From assembly GCF_000720185.1 (NCBI RefSeq), contig NZ_JOIY01000032.1:36877-100876 (forward strand): a DNA stretch of 64,000 nt. The letters run 5' to 3'. Made by a program: the position numbers and the translations under genes. This document shows positions 9,848-18,027 of this stretch, piece by piece (the first letter of the stretch is position 1; each line of letters starts with the position of its first letter). The notes beneath the pieces are model-generated. The model saw nothing but the letters and a program-made list of their open reading frames with translations. It had not been told where the DNA came from and searched no databases. The DNA comes from Streptomyces sp. NRRL S-340 (GTDB lineage Bacteria; Actinomycetota; Actinomycetes; Streptomycetales; Streptomycetaceae).

Positions 9848-11194
9848 TCACTTCTTTACACGAACAGTCTTTGTGGACCGGGTCTCGAGAGTCATCTCGT
9901 CGGCCTCCTCGACCTTCGCCTTCAGTCGCACAGTACCCGTCGCGGCGTCGACCACGTCCACCACCTTGGCGAGCAGCTTCGCCGTACCGGCGTTGCCCGA
10001 GGCGTTCGCGAGCTGAACCGCGCGCCCCAGTTTGGTGGTTGCTCCGTCGCGATCACCCGCTTTGCGAAGGTCGAGCCCCTCTTGGATGACCTGTGCCAGT
10101 TCGGCCTGGCCGGTGTAGTGGGCGACCTGCGGGCTGATCGCGGTGGAGGCCGCCAGGTCGTCGGTCCACACGGCCCTCACGAGCCCCTGGGCCCCGAGGT
10201 TCTGGGTGCCGCCGTCCGGTTGCGGCACCACCAGGGAGACCCGTGCCGCCAGCATCTCCTGGCCGATGTCCGCGCCGGGGACCTCGACGCAGAGGTGGTA
10301 GTCGCGGGACTCGTCGCCCCAGGACCCGGTCGGATAGTCCCCGGCGCGCGGACCGGCCTCGCTGCGCCGGCCGGTCAACTCCTCGACGGACGGAGCGACT
10401 TGCTTGATGAAGCGGATGCCGGCGCCCACCGGTGTCCACACCCGCAGGGCGACGTCGGCGACCTCCTTGCCCATCGCCGTCTCCATCATCCCGGTGAAGT
10501 CGGCGGCCAGGCCCGCCGGATCGGCGACGATGTCGGCGGTGCCGAGCAGCGCGGAGGCGATCCCTGTGACTTCTTTCACTTCCCAGTCGGTGCCCACACC
10601 ACGGGCGTCACAGGTGAAGCGTCCGGCGCACGCGTCGAGCGTCGCGGCGAGGTCGTCGGGCGACTCGTGCTCGTTGCGGCCGTCGGTGAGCAGGATGCCG
10701 TGCCGGATGGCGACGTCCTGCGAGGCGAGCAGCCGGCCGGCGAGCCGCAGCCAGGTGCCGATGGCGGTGCCGCCGCCCGCGCCGAGCTTGCGCAGTGCCG
10801 TCCTGGCCTGCTCGCGGGTGGTGGCGTCGGCGACGGCGAGCCGGCCGCCGCCGGGATAGACCTCCGTGGCCACGTGCGTCCCGGCGACCACCGCGAACCG
10901 CACGCCGTCGCGCAGGGTGGCGATCGCGGCCGCCGTGGCCTGACGGGCGTGGTGCATCTTGGCCGGCGGGTAGTCCATCGAACCCGAGCAGTCGACCATG
11001 ATGACCACCGCCGCCGACGGCCCCGCGCCCGACGCGTACAGGTGCGGGGCGGTGACCGCGCTCCCGAGGGTGCCGCCGCCGGTCGCCGTCACCGTGACGA
11101 TGGCGTTGACCTCCCGGCCGCCCTGGGGCAGGTACTCGTTCTGGTACACGTCCACCGAGAACCGCGGCACGCTGGACTTCGAGAAATTGGCCAT
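9848..11194 (-). CDS. VWA-domain protein of the PknG-type operon
   Basis: A 448-residue soluble protein with a von Willebrand factor A domain at about residues 58-240. The metal-ion-dependent adhesion site is intact: DCSGSM at residues 68-73, and a later LLTDGRNEH strand. No signal peptide is visible, so it is probably cytoplasmic. The C-terminal part, about 200 residues, has a beta-rich section and a helical ELAQVIQEGLDLRKAGDRDG stretch resembling a TPR-like hairpin. The ATG at 11192-11194 (MANFSKS) was chosen because it has GGGAAG upstream; the reading frame stays open another 200 bp but that stretch is low-complexity. VWA, PP2C and kinase genes side by side recall TerY-P type triads. Confidence 0.87.
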   Translation of the reverse strand: MANFSKSSVPRFSVDVYQNEYLPQGGREVNAIVTVTATGGGTLGSAVTAPHLYASGAGPSAAVVIMVDCSGSMDYPPAKMHHARQATAAAIATLRDGVRFAVVAGTHVATEVYPGGGRLAVADATTREQARTALRKLGAGGGTAIGTWLRLAGRLLASQDVAIRHGILLTDGRNEHESPDDLAATLDACAGRFTCDARGVGTDWEVKEVTGIASALLGTADIVADPAGLAADFTGMMETAMGKEVADVALRVWTPVGAGIRFIKQVAPSVEELTGRRSEAGPRAGDYPTGSWGDESRDYHLCVEVPGADIGQEMLAARVSLVVPQPDGGTQNLGAQGLVRAVWTDDLAASTAISPQVAHYTGQAELAQVIQEGLDLRKAGDRDGATTKLGRAVQLANASGNAGTAKLLAKVVDVVDAATGTVRLKAKVEEADEMTLETRSTKTVRVKK

Positions 11195-11397
11195 GTCTTC
11201 CCAGATCCCCCTCTGGGCCCCGCGAGCGGGGCTGACGACTGTGCGGCTCTGCCGGGCCGGCCCCCCTGCCGCCCCCTCCGGCCCTCCGGCCCGGTGCGGC
11301 CGTCGGGGCTCCCCGGGACCCCGGCCCTCCGGTCCACCGGCTCCCGGTCCTTCGCCCCTTCGCTCCCCGGGTCCTCGGGACCGCCCGTGCGGAGACA

Positions 11398-11429
11398 CCG
11401 GACCGGGCGCGCCCCGTCGCGCGGTCCGG
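11398..11429. terminator. GC-rich stem-loop between PP2C and VWA genes
   Basis: Inverted repeat CCGGACCG (11398-11405) and CGGTCCGG (11422-11429) with inner CGCG/CGCG pairing. It lies in the 250-bp gap between the phosphatase stop and the VWA start, the largest gap within the operon. It may attenuate or process the transcript so that the VWA and FHA genes are expressed at a different level. There is no T-run. Confidence 0.4.
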
Positions 11430-11444
11430 CCGGACCCGTGTCCC

Positions 11445-12914
11445 TCAGCCCGATCCTGCCCCCTGCGGCGGCGCCGGGAACGGCACGAGCGCCACTGTTA
11501 CGTTGTCGTGGCCCCCGCCGTCGAGCGCGTGGCCGACCAGGACCCGGGCGCCGTGCAGCGGGCGCACGGCCGCGTCCAGGGGCAGCACCTCGGCCATCTC
11601 CTGGGCCGTCTCGGCGTAGTTCCACAGGCCGTCCGTGCAGACCACGACCACACCGGCCCGGTCCGGCTTGAACGAGGCGGTGTGCGGCTCCAGTTCGTAG
11701 GCGTCCGCGCCGAGCCAGCCGGTGATCGCGTGGGCGCGCTCGTCGGCGTACGCCTGTGCCTCGCTCATCAGGCCCGCGGCGACCATCTGCGCGGCCCACG
11801 AGTCGTCCTCGGTGAGCCGGGCCGGCGGGGCCGCGCGGTCCACCGGCACCCAGTAGACGCGGCTGTCGCCGACCCAGCCGACGATCAGCAGCCCGGCGGT
11901 GACCACCGCGCCGACGAGCGTGCAGGCGGGGGAGTTCTGCTGGGGGGCGTGCTCGCGGGCGCCCGCGGGCTCCTCGGCGAGCGCGTCGACCGCCCGCGCG
12001 GCGGCGACGATGGCGTCGTGCATGGCCTGCTGCGGGTGCGTGCCCCGCGGCAGGGCGGCCAGCAGGCTGTCGATCGCCGCCCGGGACGCGGCGAGGGAGG
12101 CCTCGTCGGGGCGGGTCGCGGAGGACACGCCGTCGCAGACGATGGCCACCGACGCGGCCGAACCGTCGGGCAGGACCGCGTTGCCGACCGCGAAAGCGTC
12201 CTCGTTGCGGTGGTGGCGCCGGCCCCGGTCGCTGACCGCGGCGACCGGACCCGACTCCCGTTCCATGTGGTCGCGTTCACGGGGCTGGGCGTGCCCGCAG
12301 TTCTCGCAGTACCCGTCGCTGTCCACCCGTCCCGCCCGGCAGGCCACGCAGACGGCGGCGGCCCCTGCGGGTACGGTGCTCCCGCCCGGCACGGAGACCT
12401 CGCCGGGCCCCCCGGCGCCCGCCGCCGGGGCACCGGCCGCGGCAGCCGCGGCGCCCCCGGCACCGGGCATGCCGTCCGCACCGGCCAAGTCCTCGCCGGC
12501 GGCGGCCGATCGCGGGTCCGGGGCCTGCAGCGGGTACTCCTCGGGCTCCGCCGCCGGACCGGGCCCCGCGCCCGGGGCCGGTGGCGCCGGTTCCGGTTGC
12601 CCGCCCTGCGCGGGCAGCGGCGCGCCGCCCGATCCGGTGCCCGCGACGTCCGCGGGGCGTTGCCCGCGCGCGGCGCCGGAACCGTCCGGCCGGGGAGCGA
12701 GCGGCCACGCGCCGCCCCCCGCGCCGCCCTCGGCCGGTGCGGAGGGGCGCGGCACGGCGCCGCCGTTCATCTGGACCGTCGGCGTGTCGTGCGCGGGCGC
12801 GGCGGCCACGGACAGGTCGTATCCGCAGGCGCCGCAGAAACGGTCACCCGACTCAAGCGGCTCCGCGCAGCTCGGGCAGTTCGACAAGGCGGCCTGCTGG
12901 GGCATCTGCGACAT
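11445..12914 (-). CDS. PP2C-family Ser/Thr protein phosphatase with zinc ribbons
   Basis: A 489-residue phosphatase. A zinc ribbon at the N-terminus (C13, C16, C27, C30) is followed by a Pro/Ala/Gly linker. A second ribbon, CVACR...CENCGH, lies near residues 190-210. The C-terminal half is the PP2C domain with its metal-binding acidic motifs: RNEDAF, VCDGVSSA, VGWVGDSRVYW and GGHDNVTVALV. No membrane segment is seen, unlike PstP-type phosphatases, so it is likely cytoplasmic and tethered through its ribbons. The ATG at 12912-12914 lies three bases past the kinase stop (TAG TTG ATG); TTG at 12917 is an alternative start. It is the natural antagonist of the adjacent kinase. Confidence 0.92.
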   Translation of the reverse strand: MSQMPQQAALSNCPSCAEPLESGDRFCGACGYDLSVAAAPAHDTPTVQMNGGAVPRPSAPAEGGAGGGAWPLAPRPDGSGAARGQRPADVAGTGSGGAPLPAQGGQPEPAPPAPGAGPGPAAEPEEYPLQAPDPRSAAAGEDLAGADGMPGAGGAAAAAAGAPAAGAGGPGEVSVPGGSTVPAGAAAVCVACRAGRVDSDGYCENCGHAQPRERDHMERESGPVAAVSDRGRRHHRNEDAFAVGNAVLPDGSAASVAIVCDGVSSATRPDEASLAASRAAIDSLLAALPRGTHPQQAMHDAIVAAARAVDALAEEPAGAREHAPQQNSPACTLVGAVVTAGLLIVGWVGDSRVYWVPVDRAAPPARLTEDDSWAAQMVAAGLMSEAQAYADERAHAITGWLGADAYELEPHTASFKPDRAGVVVVCTDGLWNYAETAQEMAEVLPLDAAVRPLHGARVLVGHALDGGGHDNVTVALVPFPAPPQGAGSG

Positions 12915-12917
12915 CAA

Positions 12918-15554
12918 CTACACCCATGTCCGGGGGCGGTAACGGTTGGCACGTTCCACCAGGTCGATCCTCTCCTCGCCGCCGGGCGCCAGCCGGGCCA
13001 GCGTGCGGTACGTACGCTCCAGGCCGAAGCGGAGTCCCCGCTCGTCCAGGTCGCTGCCGAGCAGCACCCGCCGCGAGGACGGGTCGGTGGCCCGGCCCCC
13101 GGAGAGTACCCAGTCCAGCGCGCAGCCGAGTACCTCCGCCGACAGCAGCTCGCGCCGCGCCGGGTCCAGACCGTACGCCCGCAGCGCCTCCACCTGCCCG
13201 GCGGCGGCCGTCAGATCCTCCAGGAACGGCGTGTCGGAGGCGGGCGCCGAACGGTGGCGCAGCCGCGCCCGGACCGCCGCCACCCGGGCCGCCGTGTAGT
13301 GGATGGAGGCTTCCGGGACCGACTCCAGGGTCCGCACCGCCGCCCGGCGGTCACCGCCGGCGAGCTGGACCCGGGCCAGCCCGAAGGCCGCGCTGACATG
13401 GCTGGGGTCGGTCGCCCAGACCAGCCGGTAGTACTCGGCCGCGTTGTCGAGCTGGCCGAGCACCTCCGCGCACAGGCCGAGCGCCAGCTTCGGCGCGATC
13501 TCGCCCGGGAAGGCGTCGTAGATCGCGTCGAAGGCGAGCGCCGCCTCCTCGTGGTCGGCGGTGACCAGGGACGCCAGGCCCCGGTACCAGACGACCCGCC
13601 AGTCGTCGGGGTGCTGCTCCTCCAGTGCGCGCAGCACCCGCAGGGCGGTCGCCGCCTCGCCGGTCTCCAGCCGGGCGCGGACCTCGCGCAGCCGGGTCTC
13701 GGCCGACCGGGCGGGCGCGGCGGCCAGGGCGTGGATCAGCTCGGCGGGCGCGGAGGCCGGCAGGCCCGCCAGGAAACCCGCGTCGGGATCGGTGGGGTCG
13801 ACGTGCGGGACGGGCAGGGCGAGCGCCGCCGCCGGGGCCCCGGCCGGCTTGACGGGCACCGGCACGGCGGCAGGGGCGGCGGGTGCGGCAGGGACGTGCG
13901 CGGCCACGGGCGCCGGGCCGGCGGCGCCGGCGGCGGCGAGGGCTCGGGCCGGACCGGGGTCGGCGGCCGGGGCGAGGGCTCCGGCCGGGGCGGCAGGCGC
14001 GGTGCCGGGTGCGGGTGCCGAAGCGGCGGCCGGGGATCCGCGGCCGCGCCGGGCCCGCGTCCCCAGCCGGGACACGTCCCCCTCCAGCGGCGGGAACAAC
14101 TCCGTGTCCGTGACCTTGGTCTCGGGACCGAAGAGCGTGGACAGCGCCGGACACGCCCGGCCCGTCTGCAGCGACACGACCTCCCGCAGCACACCCGTCA
14201 ACTGCTCGGCCATCTCCTGCGCGGAGGCGAACCTGCGGTCCGGGTCGGGGTCGGTGGCGCGCACCAGCAGCCGGTAGAAGGACTCGTAGCGGCGGAACAC
14301 CTCGACGGTGTCCGGGTCGGGCAGGCAGTCCACGAAGACGTTCGTGTAGCCCTGGAAGTCGAAGGTGAGCACGGCGAGCGTACGGCCCACCGTGTACAGG
14401 TCGCTGGCCACCGACGGGCCGGTCTCGGCGACCTCGGGCGCCTGGTAGCCGACCGTGCCGTAGATGGCCGACTCCTCGTCGTCCATGCGGCGCACCGCGC
14501 CCATGTCGATCAGCTTCAGCTCGTCCTCGGTCTGGATCGCGTTGTCGACCTTGAAGTCGCAGTACAGCAGGTTGCGGCTGTGCAGGTGGGCGAGCGCCTC
14601 CAGGGCCTCGATGCCGTACGCGCACGCCTGTTCCACCGGCAGCGGATCGCGTCTGCCGTCCGCGGTGCGGCGGGCGTTGGCGATCTCCTTGAGCGACTTG
14701 CCGCCGACGTACTCCATGACGATGTAGCCGTCGAGGGACCCGGTGCGCTGGTCCAGGTGCTCCACGAAGTTGTAGATCCGCACGATGTTGGCGTGCTCGA
14801 TCTCCGCGAGGAAGCGCCGCTCGGAGATGGCCGCCGCCATCGCGTCCTGGTCGCCGGTGTCCAGCAGGCCCTTGAGGACCACCCACCGGTCGGACACGGC
14901 CCGGTCCACGGCCAGGTAGATCCAGCCCAGACCGCCGTGCGCCAGGCAGCCCACGACCTCGTACTGGCCGTGCACCACGTCCCCGGCCTTCAGCTTGGGC
15001 ACGAAGGAGTACGGGTGCCCGCACTTGGTGCAGAAGCCCTCCGTACGGCCCGGCCGCTCACCGCGGGCCCGGCCCACCGGCGCCCCGCAGTCCGCACGCG
15101 AGCAGAACCGCTTGCGCTCGGGCACCTCGGGGCCGGCCAGCACCATCGACCGCGGGTCGGGGCGCGGCACCTGCGGCACCTGGACGAGACCGGCCCCCAG
15201 CCGGTTGCGGCCGGAGGAGCTCGCGGCCGAGCCGGAACCGCGCACCGACACCGAGCGGCTGGTGGAGCGGCCCGACAGGGAACGCGAGAGCCGCCCGGAC
15301 ACGGAGCGGCGCGACTTCGAGGACTGCGACGACGTGCCCGTGCCGCGGGCACCGCGCGCGCTGGAGCCCGGACTCCCGCTGCCCGCCGACCCCCTGCCGC
15401 CGCCGGCGACCCCGGTGGGCGCCGAGGCGACCATGCCGGTCGCCGACACCACCGGGGCCAGACCGCAGGTGTCGCAGTACAGCTCGCCGCCGCCCACGTC
15501 CTCGTACGCGCCGCCGCAGGCCGGCCGCTGACAGGTCTGCCCCGCCTGGCTCAT
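12918..15554 (-). CDS. pknG: PknG-type serine/threonine protein kinase
   Basis: An 878-residue soluble kinase with PknG architecture. It carries an N-terminal zinc ribbon (C8, C13, C27, C30) and a Ser/Arg/Gly-rich tail. A second ribbon (CSRADCG...CTKCGHPY) at about residues 155-190 matches the rubredoxin-like part of PknG. The kinase domain spans about residues 205-470, and the C-terminus is helical and TPR-like. The invariant lysine is in WVVLKGL, the catalytic loop reads YCDFKVDN instead of HRD, and the metal loop reads IDMG instead of DFG; the Asp and Asn residues are kept. The ATG at 15552-15554 (MSQAGQ) overlaps the previous stop as ATGA and follows GGGGGGAG. In mycobacteria PknG controls amino-acid metabolism through GarA. 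Confidence 0.94.
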   Translation of the reverse strand: MSQAGQTCQRPACGGAYEDVGGGELYCDTCGLAPVVSATGMVASAPTGVAGGGRGSAGSGSPGSSARGARGTGTSSQSSKSRRSVSGRLSRSLSGRSTSRSVSVRGSGSAASSSGRNRLGAGLVQVPQVPRPDPRSMVLAGPEVPERKRFCSRADCGAPVGRARGERPGRTEGFCTKCGHPYSFVPKLKAGDVVHGQYEVVGCLAHGGLGWIYLAVDRAVSDRWVVLKGLLDTGDQDAMAAAISERRFLAEIEHANIVRIYNFVEHLDQRTGSLDGYIVMEYVGGKSLKEIANARRTADGRRDPLPVEQACAYGIEALEALAHLHSRNLLYCDFKVDNAIQTEDELKLIDMGAVRRMDDEESAIYGTVGYQAPEVAETGPSVASDLYTVGRTLAVLTFDFQGYTNVFVDCLPDPDTVEVFRRYESFYRLLVRATDPDPDRRFASAQEMAEQLTGVLREVVSLQTGRACPALSTLFGPETKVTDTELFPPLEGDVSRLGTRARRGRGSPAAASAPAPGTAPAAPAGALAPAADPGPARALAAAGAAGPAPVAAHVPAAPAAPAAVPVPVKPAGAPAAALALPVPHVDPTDPDAGFLAGLPASAPAELIHALAAAPARSAETRLREVRARLETGEAATALRVLRALEEQHPDDWRVVWYRGLASLVTADHEEAALAFDAIYDAFPGEIAPKLALGLCAEVLGQLDNAAEYYRLVWATDPSHVSAAFGLARVQLAGGDRRAAVRTLESVPEASIHYTAARVAAVRARLRHRSAPASDTPFLEDLTAAAGQVEALRAYGLDPARRELLSAEVLGCALDWVLSGGRATDPSSRRVLLGSDLDERGLRFGLERTYRTLARLAPGGEERIDLVERANRYRPRTWV

Positions 15555-16882
15555 GACTCCCCCCTGTCCCCGTCGTCGCGCGGGCCGCCCTGGCGGGGCA
15601 CCCGCGCCGCGCCGAGCAGTTCGGCCGCCGCCCGCTGGTAGCGCAGCACCGCCTGCTCGGCCACCCGCAGGTCGCAGGGCGCGCTCCACAGCATGCGGCG
15701 GGCCGCGTCGTACCGCTCGACCAGCAGCGGGTCCTCCGCCAGGCCGCTGTGCGCCACCTTCGCCCTGTACGCGTCCAGCCGGCCGCGCAGCTCGGCGCGG
15801 ACCGCCAGCGGGGCGGTCACCGCCGTCAACGACTCGCGGGCCCGCAGCAGTTCGTCCTCCGCCTTCTGCTCCAGCGCCTCCAGGAGCGGTGACAGGCGGT
15901 GCCACTGGGCCTGCCTGCGGTACTCGGCGGCCGTCGCCAACTGCTCCTGCAGCGCGGTCGGCGGGCCGCTGACCACCGGCACCTCCGTGGCGGCGATCTT
16001 CGCCAGCACCTCACCGCGCGCGGTGCGGGCCTCGGCGAGCGTGCGGTCCGCGCGCGAGAGCACGTCCCGCAGCCGGATCAGCCGCTGCTCGGCGTCCTGC
16101 CGCACCCCGAGCACGGCGTCGATCTCCCGGCGCACCTCCTCCAGCGCGCGTGCCTCCCGGTCGTACACCGTGGTGTCCGGCCGGCCGCCGCCCGGCGCCG
16201 AACTGCCCTGCGCGGGCACCCAGTGGGCGAGCGGGTCGCTGATCACCTGCTCGCGCAGGGCGGTGAGGGTGCGGGTGATGCGTTCCAGGTCGTCGCCCGC
16301 CGGGTGTTCGCCGGGGCGGACGCCGACCGAGTGCGCCAGGCGGCGGGTGCGCTGCAGTTCGGCGGCGAGCAGATCGATCCGGGCGGGCAGCGCCGACCAC
16401 ACGGCGTCGGCGGCGACCACCGTGTCCAGGCTGCTCGCGTACAGCTCGTTCATCCGGTCCACCAGCGCGGCCAGCGAGAAGCTGTGGCTGAGCCGGCCCG
16501 GACCCGCCGGGCCCCGCCCGTTCGCCGCGGCGGCGGCCGAGCCGGGGACCGTGACGGACTCGCCGCGCAGCAGCTCGGTCAGCTCCGCCAGGTCCTCGCG
16601 GCTGGACCAGCGGCGCCGGGAGCGGATCTCCCGTGCGGTGCGCAGCGCTCCCGTGTAGGCGTCGAAGTACGTCCACAGCAGCGTGATCGAGGCCTCCGCC
16701 GCCGCCCAGCGCTCCTGGGTGACGCCGGTGAGCCGGGCGCCTTCGAGGAGTCTGCGGCCCGCGTGGTCCTGCAGGGCGAGGAGGGAGGTCTCGATCGCCT
16801 CGTGCTCCGCGCCGAGCCGCGCCAGCGCACGGTCCACCTCGTCCCGGTCCAGCACCGGCCCGGCGGGGTCCGCGCCGCCCAT
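15551..16882 (-). CDS. Uncharacterised helical (coiled-coil) protein in the PknG operon
   Basis: A 443-residue protein that I cannot assign to a known family. It is almost entirely alpha-helical with many Leu/Ala/Glu/Arg heptads, for instance EEVRREIDAVLGVRQDAEQR near residues 245-265. No signal peptide, membrane segment, cysteine pair or catalytic motif is visible. It sits between the GlnH-like binding protein (90 bp upstream) and the kinase, with which it overlaps by four bases (ATGA), so it is co-translated with PknG. That placement suggests a scaffold or adaptor linking the membrane sensor to the kinase, but this is inference only. The ATG at 16880-16882 has GAGAGGTG upstream. Confidence 0.85.
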   Translation of the reverse strand: MGGADPAGPVLDRDEVDRALARLGAEHEAIETSLLALQDHAGRRLLEGARLTGVTQERWAAAEASITLLWTYFDAYTGALRTAREIRSRRRWSSREDLAELTELLRGESVTVPGSAAAAANGRGPAGPGRLSHSFSLAALVDRMNELYASSLDTVVAADAVWSALPARIDLLAAELQRTRRLAHSVGVRPGEHPAGDDLERITRTLTALREQVISDPLAHWVPAQGSSAPGGGRPDTTVYDREARALEEVRREIDAVLGVRQDAEQRLIRLRDVLSRADRTLAEARTARGEVLAKIAATEVPVVSGPPTALQEQLATAAEYRRQAQWHRLSPLLEALEQKAEDELLRARESLTAVTAPLAVRAELRGRLDAYRAKVAHSGLAEDPLLVERYDAARRMLWSAPCDLRVAEQAVLRYQRAAAELLGAARVPRQGGPRDDGDRGES

Positions 16883-16972
16883 CGATCACCTCTCGCTGCT
16901 CTTCGTGTTCCGTCGGTCGTACGCCGCCCGGTGGCGTCCCCGGTCACCGCCCGTGCGGGCACCGGGTGCCGG

Positions 16973-17992
16973 TCACCGGTAGCCGGGCGCCGGCGCAGTC
17001 GCCGACTCCGAATCCTTACCCAGCGTGCGGGACAGCCAGTGGTCGTACGCCTGCTTCCAGCCCCCGTCCTTGCGGTAGTTCTCCAGTATCCGGTTGACCT
17101 GACGTACCAGATCGTCGGCGCCCCGCTTCATCGCCACGCCGTAGTACTCCTTGGTGAAGGTGCCGCCCTTCAGCTCCACCGCCGGGTCCTGCGCGGCCTG
17201 GCTGGCGGCGAGGGCGCCGTCGGTCACCACCGCGTCCACCTCGCCGAGTTGCAGCCGCACCAGGCAGTCCAGCTGGTTGGGGACGGTGGTGGAGATGTCG
17301 GTGGAGGCGGGCAGGGTGCCGTTCTCCTTGTCGGCGGCCAGGTGGTCGTAGGCCGTCGAACCGGTCGCGGAGCAGACCTTCTTCCCGGCGAGCGACTTGT
17401 CGTAGCCGGTGACCGGGGACGTGCGCGGCGCGAGGACCTGCTGCCCGGTCAGGAAGTACGGGGCGGAGAACGCCACCTTCTCCAGGCGCTTGCAGGTGAT
17501 GGTCATGGTGCGGACCACCATGTCGACCCGGCCGGAGTCGACCGCGTGCTCGCGCTCGTTGGTGGGGATCGCCCGGAACGTGATCTTCCCCGCGTCGCCG
17601 AGGAGTTCCCTGGCGATACGGCGGGCCAGGGCGATGTCGAAGCCGTCCAGGTCGTCGGAGGCGTCGTTCGGGTTGCGGTAGCCCCAGCCGTAGCTGTTCT
17701 GGTCGACGCCCACCACGAGGGTGCCGCGCTTCCTGATCGCGCTGACGGCGGGGCCGTCGGCGTCCGCGGGCGGGAGGCTGCGGTTCTGGGCGTCGCCGTC
17801 CACGCAGTCCCCGGCCCTGGCCTGCATCCCCTGGGCGGTCCCTGCGGCGCCGGCGGCCCGGGGGGTGCGCCGGCCGTGCGTCTGGGTGCTGGGCAGCGCC
17901 AGGGCGAACGCCAGCGCCAGGACGCAGACGACGGCCATTGCGCCGACCCCGCCCCAGCCCTTGAGACCGGACCGCAGTTGCCGCACTCGCAT
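16973..17992 (-). CDS. GlnH-like amino-acid-binding protein (SBP_bac_3)
   Basis: A 339-residue periplasmic-binding-protein-fold receptor of the glutamate/glutamine family. The signature GTLVVGVDQNSYGWGY is near residue 90 and GFDIALARRIAREL near 118. The N-terminus has a basic stretch then one hydrophobic helix at about residues 17-35, with no lipobox cysteine, so it appears membrane-anchored or secreted rather than a lipoprotein. Mycobacterial GlnH, encoded beside PknG, is by contrast a lipoprotein that binds Asp/Glu/Gln. There is no transporter permease or ATPase gene here, which supports a sensing rather than uptake role. The ATG at 17990-17992 follows GGAGG with seven-base spacing; it is 35 bp after the GlnX-like gene. 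Confidence 0.9.
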   Translation of the reverse strand: MRVRQLRSGLKGWGGVGAMAVVCVLALAFALALPSTQTHGRRTPRAAGAAGTAQGMQARAGDCVDGDAQNRSLPPADADGPAVSAIRKRGTLVVGVDQNSYGWGYRNPNDASDDLDGFDIALARRIARELLGDAGKITFRAIPTNEREHAVDSGRVDMVVRTMTITCKRLEKVAFSAPYFLTGQQVLAPRTSPVTGYDKSLAGKKVCSATGSTAYDHLAADKENGTLPASTDISTTVPNQLDCLVRLQLGEVDAVVTDGALAASQAAQDPAVELKGGTFTKEYYGVAMKRGADDLVRQVNRILENYRKDGGWKQAYDHWLSRTLGKDSESATAPAPGYR

Positions 17993-18027
17993 CCGCACGC
18001 CTCCTTCCACCCCTGTCCCGCCCTCTC

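Noticed and set aside
11195..11398. Longer N-terminus for the VWA protein
   Set aside because: The extra 68 residues are Gly/Arg/Pro low-complexity and lack a ribosome site, while the ATG at 11194 has one.
10998..15641. Long plus-strand open frame over the PP2C and PknG genes
   Set aside because: It is a shadow of the minus-strand genes, which carry full catalytic motifs.
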